Source of the DNA: PNAI01 sp035501735
GTDB taxonomy: Bacteria; Pseudomonadota; Alphaproteobacteria; Rhizobiales; Xanthobacteraceae
DNA length: 56,040 bases
NCBI GenBank assembly: GCA_035501735.1
Contig: DATJVR010000071.1
Coordinates: 1 to 56,040, forward strand
Reading direction: 5' to 3'
In this document: positions 51,800 to 56,040 of the stretch, in pieces
Position numbering within the stretch: the first letter of the stretch is position 1
How the letters are laid out: every line of letters begins with the position of its first letter
Notes under the pieces: generated by a model
Database searches by the model: none
The model's input: the letters and a program-made list of their open reading frames with translations, nothing else
Told to the model about the DNA's origin: nothing
Translations under genes and position numbers: made by a program

Positions 51800-52120
51800 A
51801 TGATACGGTTCCTGTCCCGCTTTCTCGGGATCATACTGCTTGCGATGGCCTTTATCTTCATCGTCTATGACGGGATGAAGTCGATCGCCGATCATATGTT
51901 CTATGCCACCAGGATCGAGCAGTTCTGGATCGAAGTGAACGGCCGAAGCCTGCAGATGTTCCAGGAGATCGTCGAGCAATATACGGCCTCGGCCATCTGG
52001 CAATGGGTGATCGTGCCGCTGCTGGATCAGCCGATCGCTGTCGTTTTCGGAGTGCTCAGCGTGCTGCTGATCCTGGCGGGCCGCAAAAAGAAGCCGTTGA
52101 TCGGTTACGTGCGCGATTGA
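51800..52120 (+). CDS. Small two-helix inner-membrane protein of unknown function
   Basis: The 106-residue protein has a hydrophobic helix near the start (about 8-24, LGIILLAMAFIFIVYDG) and a second near the end (about 78-93, PIAVVFGVLSVLLILAG), followed by RKKK. About 50 polar, mostly helical residues lie between. The ATG at 51800-51802 has a clear GGAG ribosome site, so I prefer it to an upstream GTG that would add 28 polar residues. It resembles conserved hypothetical proteins of rhizobia. A palindromic repeat lies just downstream. Confidence 0.72.
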   Translation: MIRFLSRFLGIILLAMAFIFIVYDGMKSIADHMFYATRIEQFWIEVNGRSLQMFQEIVEQYTASAIWQWVIVPLLDQPIAVVFGVLSVLLILAGRKKKPLIGYVRD

Positions 52121-52130
52121 TGGTCTTGAA

Positions 52131-52172
52131 CATGACCTGATCCGAAAAGCGGCGCCACTTTTCAGGATCATG
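52131..52172. repeat. Interspersed palindromic repeat, copy 2
   Basis: A 42-base element begins CATGACCTGATCCGAAAAG and ends CTTTTCAGGATCATG, with imperfect symmetry around GGCGCC. It lies between two convergent genes (stops at 52120 and 52178) and may act as a two-way terminator. It shares the core CATGACCT.ATCCGAA with the element at 24423-24461. Confidence 0.6.
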
Positions 52173-52177
52173 CTCGA

Positions 52178-52723
52178 CTATTTCGCGACCGCGTCGATAC
52201 CGGCGCGCGCCACCTGGGTGTCCTGGGTCGAAAGAACTCCCGAGACTCCGATTGCACCGACGATCTTGCCATCGATCGTGATGGGCATGCCGCCTTCGAG
52301 CGGAACCACATCCTTGAGGGCGAGGTAGCGCAAGCCGCCTCCTCCGGCGGAAATCACCTCGTCGAGCAGCTTGGTCGGGCGTTTGAATTGCAACGCGGTG
52401 CGGGCCTTGCCCTCGGCGGTGGAGATCGCGCCGAGCTGGGCATCGTCGCGGCGATGCAGCATCACGACGTTGCCGCCGCTGTCGAGAATGACGATGACGA
52501 CCGGCCATTTATTCTTCTCGGCTTCGGCCTCGGCGGCGGCCATGATCTGCTTGGCGGCATCGAGCGTGATCGGCATGCCATAGGGCGGAGGGGCGATCTG
52601 GGTCGGTGCCGGCGCGGGTGCTTGCGGAGGGGCCTGCGCGCTCGCAGGGTTCAGCGTCAGCGGCACACTCGTCATGGAAACGAAGAGCGCAATCGCGCTC
52701 ACGATAGCCTTACGTCTGCTCAT
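52178..52723 (-). CDS. Exported GlcG/HbpS-like protein
   Basis: The 181-residue protein has a signal peptide (about 1-29, ending ASAQ), a Pro/Ala/Gln-rich linker and a GlcG/HbpS (Haem_degrading) domain. The domain is recognised from VVIVILDSGGNVVMLHRRDD and PITIDGKIVGAIGVSG. HbpS of Streptomyces binds heme and senses redox stress, while GlcG lies in glycolate operons. The function here is unknown, but the export signal implies a periplasmic role. The start MSRRKAIVS (52721-52723) puts the basic n-region directly before the hydrophobic run; the frame extends 27 codons further upstream without support. Confidence 0.85.
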   Translation of the reverse strand: MSRRKAIVSAIALFVSMTSVPLTLNPASAQAPPQAPAPAPTQIAPPPYGMPITLDAAKQIMAAAEAEAEKNKWPVVIVILDSGGNVVMLHRRDDAQLGAISTAEGKARTALQFKRPTKLLDEVISAGGGGLRYLALKDVVPLEGGMPITIDGKIVGAIGVSGVLSTQDTQVARAGIDAVAK

Positions 52724-52830
52724 GAGGCCCCCGCATCTTTTCAGCCAGATGGCGCCAGCATAGGGCGCACGCGTTCGGCCGTGAAGCCAATCATCGTGCA
52801 TCATCGCTGGAATTTGACCGCCGGACGGCG

Positions 52831-52859
52831 TGTAAAAGTCGGCTCGCGCCCTATATAAT
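52831..52859 (+). promoter_or_regulatory. Putative msrA promoter
   Basis: TGTAAA (52831-52836) and the consensus TATAAT (52854-52859) are separated by 17 bases. Transcription would start near 52866, about 20 bases before the msrA ATG, leaving room for the AGGAG ribosome site. Confidence 0.5.
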
Positions 52860-52885
52860 GCGCGTCAAGCGCAGGAGATTCCCAC

Positions 52886-53545
52886 ATGTTCCTGTTCAAA
52901 AAATCATCCGACATGCCGACGTCGGCCAATGCATTGCCCGGCCGGTCCAACGCCATACCCACGGCGAAAGAGCATTTCATCAATCGCCATCCCCTGCAGG
53001 GGCCGTATCCGCAAGGGCTGGAAAAAGCCATGTTCGGAATGGGCTGCTTCTGGGGCGCCGAGCGCAAATTCTGGGAGCTCGGCGACGGCGTCTATGTCAC
53101 CGCCGTCGGTTACGCGGCCGGGATCACCCCCAATCCGACCTATCAAGAAGTCTGCACCGGCCGCACCGGCCATAACGAAGTGGTGCTGGTGGTGTTCGAT
53201 CCGAAGAAGATCCCTTACGAGAAGCTGCTCAAGACATTCTGGGAGAACCACGACCCGACGCAGGGCATGCGGCAGGGCAACGATGTCGGCACGCAATATC
53301 GTTCCGGCATCTATGTCTACTCGCCGGAGCAGCGCAAAGCCGCGGAGGCGTCGAAGACGACGTTCGCGAAGGCGCTGGCGGCCAAACGCTACGGCGCCAT
53401 CACCACGGAAATTCTCGATGCGCCGGAGTTCTACTTCGCCGAGGATTACCACCAGCAATATCTCGCCAAAAATCCAGGCGGCTATTGCGGCCTGGGCGGA
53501 ACCGGCGTGTCATGTCCGATCGGCATAGCGGTGCCGGCGCAATAA
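52886..53545 (+). CDS. msrA: Peptide-methionine (S)-S-oxide reductase MsrA
   Basis: MsrA repairs methionine S-sulfoxide in proteins. The 219-residue enzyme has the active-site motif GMGCFWGAER (Cys54), the FWENHDPTQGMRQGNDVGTQYRS core, and C-terminal resolving cysteines Cys201 (GGYCGLGGTG) and Cys210 (GVSCP). An N-terminal extension of about 40 residues matches other rhizobial MsrA proteins and is not an obvious signal peptide. It is transcribed alone from a near-consensus promoter. Confidence 0.96.
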   Translation: MFLFKKSSDMPTSANALPGRSNAIPTAKEHFINRHPLQGPYPQGLEKAMFGMGCFWGAERKFWELGDGVYVTAVGYAAGITPNPTYQEVCTGRTGHNEVVLVVFDPKKIPYEKLLKTFWENHDPTQGMRQGNDVGTQYRSGIYVYSPEQRKAAEASKTTFAKALAAKRYGAITTEILDAPEFYFAEDYHQQYLAKNPGGYCGLGGTGVSCPIGIAVPAQ

Positions 53546-53693
53546 CCCGATTCATCGCGCAAGGAACGGAAAGCCGGCGCGGTGTTTCGGCCGCGCCGGT
53601 CGTAAAGCCTTCCTTAACCAAGCTTGAAATGTTTTTTAACCATAAAAGGGCTTAATCGCGCTGAACTTTCTGTTGGTTGGTGGGAAGCTTCAG

Positions 53694-54320
53694 ATGCGGT
53701 CAAGCCGTTTGCTTATTTTGGCGTCAGTCGGATTCATGGTCGGTGCGTGCTCGACGCAGCCGCCCTGGGTCGCGGAGGCTGAAACGCCAGCGACCACTCC
53801 AAAACAACCGGTGCATTCGACGCGCCCGCCTACGGTGAGCGCGCCGCGCGTGGCGACGACGCAGGAACATTCCTATCGACTCGATGCGGGCGACCGGGTC
53901 CGCGTCATCGTGTCCGGGCAGGACAGTCTGAGCAACGCCTACGATGTCGACACCACCGGCTCGATCGCGATCCCCACGGTTGGCGCGGTGCCGGCACGCG
54001 GGCTCAACACCGTGCAGCTTTCGAGCGCGATCGCCCGGCGCCTGAAACAGGCAAACGTGCGCGATCCGCAAGTGGCGGTGCAGGTTGAAACCTATCGTCC
54101 GTTCTCAATTCGCGGCGACGTCGCCAATCCCGGGCAATATCCCTACGTCAATAACATGACGACGGAAACGGCGATCGCGATCGCCGGCGGGTTGAAATCG
54201 CACGCCGACAAGAAAAGCGTGACGATCAGCAACGGCGATCCGGATGCGGCGCCGAGCGCATCACCGCCCGACAGTGCGGTCCATCCCGGCGACACCGTCA
54301 CGGTGACGGAAGAGCAATAA
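53694..54320 (+). CDS. Polysaccharide export lipoprotein (Wza-like, Poly_export/SLBB)
   Basis: The 208-residue protein has a lipoprotein signal with the lipobox VGAC (Cys19), a Pro/Thr-rich linker, and a Poly_export domain (SYRLDAGDRVRVIVSGQ, GSIAIPTVGAVPARGLN). One SLBB-like segment follows (FSIRGDVANPGQYPYVNNMT). It is shorter than full Wza, with one SLBB repeat. Outer-membrane proteins of this type export capsule or exopolysaccharide. No Wzc, glycosyltransferase or flippase gene is nearby, so it is an orphan part of an export system. The start MRSSRLL (53694-53696) places the arginines of the n-region correctly. Confidence 0.88.
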   Translation: MRSSRLLILASVGFMVGACSTQPPWVAEAETPATTPKQPVHSTRPPTVSAPRVATTQEHSYRLDAGDRVRVIVSGQDSLSNAYDVDTTGSIAIPTVGAVPARGLNTVQLSSAIARRLKQANVRDPQVAVQVETYRPFSIRGDVANPGQYPYVNNMTTETAIAIAGGLKSHADKKSVTISNGDPDAAPSASPPDSAVHPGDTVTVTEEQ

Positions 54321-54323
54321 CCT

Positions 54324-54995
54324 TCAAGCCATGTGTTTCTTGAGGAAGGCCTGCGCGCGCTCCCAGGCGAGGGTCGCGCTCGGCTGATGGAAGCTTCCGC
54401 GTTCGTCGCAATGGAAGCCGTGGCCGGCACCCTTGTAGACGTAGATCTCGCATTCGGGACGTTTCTGCTTGATGATTTCCACGTCGGTCATCGGGATGCT
54501 TTGATCATTCTCGCCGAAATGCATCTGCACCGGGCATTTCGGACGCTCGTCCGCAAAGGCGACGATGCGGCCGCCGTAATAGGCGATGGCGCATTTCCAT
54601 CCCGAGAGCCGCGCCGCGGAGAGAAACGCGATCGTACCGCCCATGCAGAAGCCGACGATGGCGATCGGGCCTACGGACTGGATCTCCTTGAGCGCGGCAT
54701 CGGTGTCGCGCAGCATGGCATCCCAGTCGGGCTTGGCGATGTAGCTGCGTGCCTTCTCGATCTCGGCCGGCGAATAGCCGCTCTCGAAATTGCGCGTCAT
54801 GCGATCGAACAAAGCCGGAGCGACGGCAACATAGCCGTCGCCGGCGAAGCGGTCGCAGACCGCGCGGATGTGATGGTTGACGCCGAAAATCTCCTGCACC
54901 ACGACCATGCCGCCCTTCGCCTTGCCCTGCGGGTCGGCGCGGTAGGCGCCGAGCGAATGCTTGTCGGTGGTGGTGAGGGTGAACTGCTTGCCCAA
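54324..54995 (-). CDS. Dienelactone hydrolase family protein
   Basis: The 223-residue protein is a dienelactone-hydrolase-like alpha/beta hydrolase. It has VVVQEIFGVNHHIRAVCDR, the nucleophile elbow GFCMGG with Cys117, an aspartate in FGENDQSIP and a histidine in GAGHGFHCDERG. Cysteine as nucleophile is the mark of true DLH enzymes, which open dienelactones in chlorocatechol degradation. Many such proteins are of unknown role, and the chlorocatechol genes are absent here. The start is TTG (54993-54995), supported by GGGAGG 6 bases upstream. It is convergent with the export lipoprotein gene, 3 bases away. Confidence 0.9.
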   Translation of the reverse strand: MGKQFTLTTTDKHSLGAYRADPQGKAKGGMVVVQEIFGVNHHIRAVCDRFAGDGYVAVAPALFDRMTRNFESGYSPAEIEKARSYIAKPDWDAMLRDTDAALKEIQSVGPIAIVGFCMGGTIAFLSAARLSGWKCAIAYYGGRIVAFADERPKCPVQMHFGENDQSIPMTDVEIIKQKRPECEIYVYKGAGHGFHCDERGSFHQPSATLAWERAQAFLKKHMA

Positions 54996-55091
54996 AGGAA
55001 CCTCCCAGTTTCTGTCAATCGATGACGCAAAAGGCCTGTCGCGTCCGTGCGGTTTCTAGCATCTCTGTTTGCGTACGGGGAGAGGGAGGGC

Positions 55092-56040
55092 TTAGGCGAA
55101 CGCCTGCGCCAGCAGCTTATACGAGCGCCGGCGCGCGGCATGGTCGAACACCATGGTGGTGACCATCAGCTCATCGGCCTGCGTCGCCGTGATAAGCGGG
55201 TGCAGCCGTGCCTTCACCGTCGCCGGTGAGCCGACCGTCAGCCGGCTGCGGTTCTGCGCAATACGCGCTTTGTCGATGGGCGAATAATCGTACTTGGCGG
55301 CATCCTCCGGCGAGGCGAGCGGCAGGTACTCGCCCTTGGCGCGCCGCACGAAATTGAGCTCCACCGTGGTGGCGAGCCGTTCGGCCTCCGCGTCCGTATC
55401 GGCGCACACCACGTGCGTCGCCAGGATCGCGTAAGGCTCGGCGTGCGCGGCCGAGGGGCGGAAATTGTCGCGGTAAAGCTTCATCGCCTCCACCGCGTCG
55501 AAGGTCGCGAAGTGATGCGCGAAGGCAAAGGCCGCGCCGATCTGTCCGGCCAATTGCGCCGAATAATCCGAGGAGCCCAGGAGATAGATCGGCGGCAGCT
55601 TCACCTCCGACGGCATCGCGCACACATTGTGAAACGGATGGCCTGCCGGAAAGCCGCGCGTCTCCAGCAGCATCAGCTCCTGGAAGCGTTCGAGGAAGTC
55701 GTCCTCCTCGCTGATGCCTTGCCGCCGCCGCAACATGTAAGAGGTCGCCGGGTCGGTGCCGGGCGCTCGCCCGAGGCCGAGATCAATGCGGCCGGGATAC
55801 AGCGCCTCCAGCACCTTGAAACGTTCCGCCACCATCAGCGGCGCGTGGTTGGGCAGCATCACGCCGCCGGAGCCGACGCGGATGCGCTCCGTCACCGCGG
55901 CGATCTGCCCGATCATGATCTCCGGCGCCGAGCTGGCGATATTGGGCAGGTTGTGATGCTCGGCCACCCAGTAGCGTGTGTAGCCGAGACGATCGGCCAG
56001 CCGCGCCAGGTCGAGCGAGTTGTGCAGCGCCTGCGCGGCC
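55092..56040 (-). CDS. Luciferase-like (LLM class) flavin-dependent oxidoreductase, 5' end outside window
   Basis: The visible 316 codons belong to a bacterial-luciferase-like monooxygenase. The N-terminal side shows RLADRLGYTRYWVAEHHN at the right edge, then RIRVGSGGVMLPNHAPLMVAERF, YPGRIDLGLGRAPG, and the C-terminal helix FDHAARRRSYKLLAQAF. The frame is open to the edge, so only a few dozen N-terminal residues are missing. It resembles the MsnO8/YhbW-like group that uses FMN; the substrate is unknown. It lies about 96 bases upstream of the DLH gene on the same strand. Confidence 0.9.
   Translation of the reverse strand, partial: AAQALHNSLDLARLADRLGYTRYWVAEHHNLPNIASSAPEIMIGQIAAVTERIRVGSGGVMLPNHAPLMVAERFKVLEALYPGRIDLGLGRAPGTDPATSYMLRRRQGISEEDDFLERFQELMLLETRGFPAGHPFHNVCAMPSEVKLPPIYLLGSSDYSAQLAGQIGAAFAFAHHFATFDAVEAMKLYRDNFRPSAAHAEPYAILATHVVCADTDAEAERLATTVELNFVRRAKGEYLPLASPEDAAKYDYSPIDKARIAQNRSRLTVGSPATVKARLHPLITATQADELMVTTMVFDHAARRRSYKLLAQAFA

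Overview
The window reads as chromosomal DNA of a high-GC alphaproteobacterium of the order Hyphomicrobiales (Rhizobiales), probably close to the Xanthobacteraceae/Bradyrhizobiaceae. Protein features support this: a PraR/PhrR-type regulator next to metK, a Fur/Mur regulator without CxxC zinc sites, a DUF2336 protein, and an alphaproteobacterial YlxR fused to an L7Ae-like domain. The known rhizobial gene order also supports it (rimI-fur-plsC ... miaB-phoH-ybeY-corC-lnt-praR-metK-trmB ... rimP-nusA-ylxR-infB-rbfA-truB-rpsO-pnp). Almost all of the window is ordinary housekeeping DNA. I see no tRNA, rRNA, CRISPR array, transposase or prophage gene.

Layout. Positions 1-9.2 kb (minus strand) hold the transcription/translation operon rimP-nusA-ylxR-infB-rbfA-truB-rpsO-pnp; pnp runs off the left edge. 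Its leader carries a promoter and an intrinsic terminator that look like an attenuator. Positions 9.5-29.8 kb are almost all minus strand. They hold a DUF2336 gene (plus strand), trmB, metK, praR, the lnt-corC-ybeY-phoH-miaB string, a DHA2 MFS transporter, an orphan CoxL-like molybdenum hydroxylase subunit, plsC, fur/mur, rimI, tsaB, an Nfu-type iron-sulfur protein, a universal stress protein, trpS and murJ.

Positions 29.9-40.3 kb (mostly plus strand) are the accessory part. They hold a PfkB sugar/adenosine kinase, an exported metallo-beta-lactamase-fold protein, and a catabolic cluster. The cluster has a divergent FAD monooxygenase, then a DUF1932 dehydrogenase, a PobA-type 4-hydroxybenzoate hydroxylase, an alpha/beta hydrolase, a phthalate-type Rieske oxygenase and a glutamine-synthetase-like ligase, tightly spaced. 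A secreted TPR protein follows. A GS-like ligase beside a Rieske oxygenase recalls aniline catabolism, where an aromatic amine is gamma-glutamylated before ring oxidation. This is the best candidate for an undescribed pathway in the window.

Positions 40.4-48.3 kb are the classic origin-type string gyrB-recF-dnaN-dnaA-(1 kb non-coding)-rpsT. The 1 kb gap is AT-richer, has one exact DnaA box and several GANTC sites, and is a possible but unproven oriC. Positions 48.4-56 kb hold a DapA-family lyase/aldolase, a MaeB-type malic enzyme, a small membrane protein, an exported GlcG/HbpS-like protein, msrA, a Wza-like export lipoprotein, a dienelactone-hydrolase-like protein, and a luciferase-like flavin oxidoreductase cut by the right edge. 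Short palindromic repeats sit at about 24.4, 26.5 and 52.1 kb.
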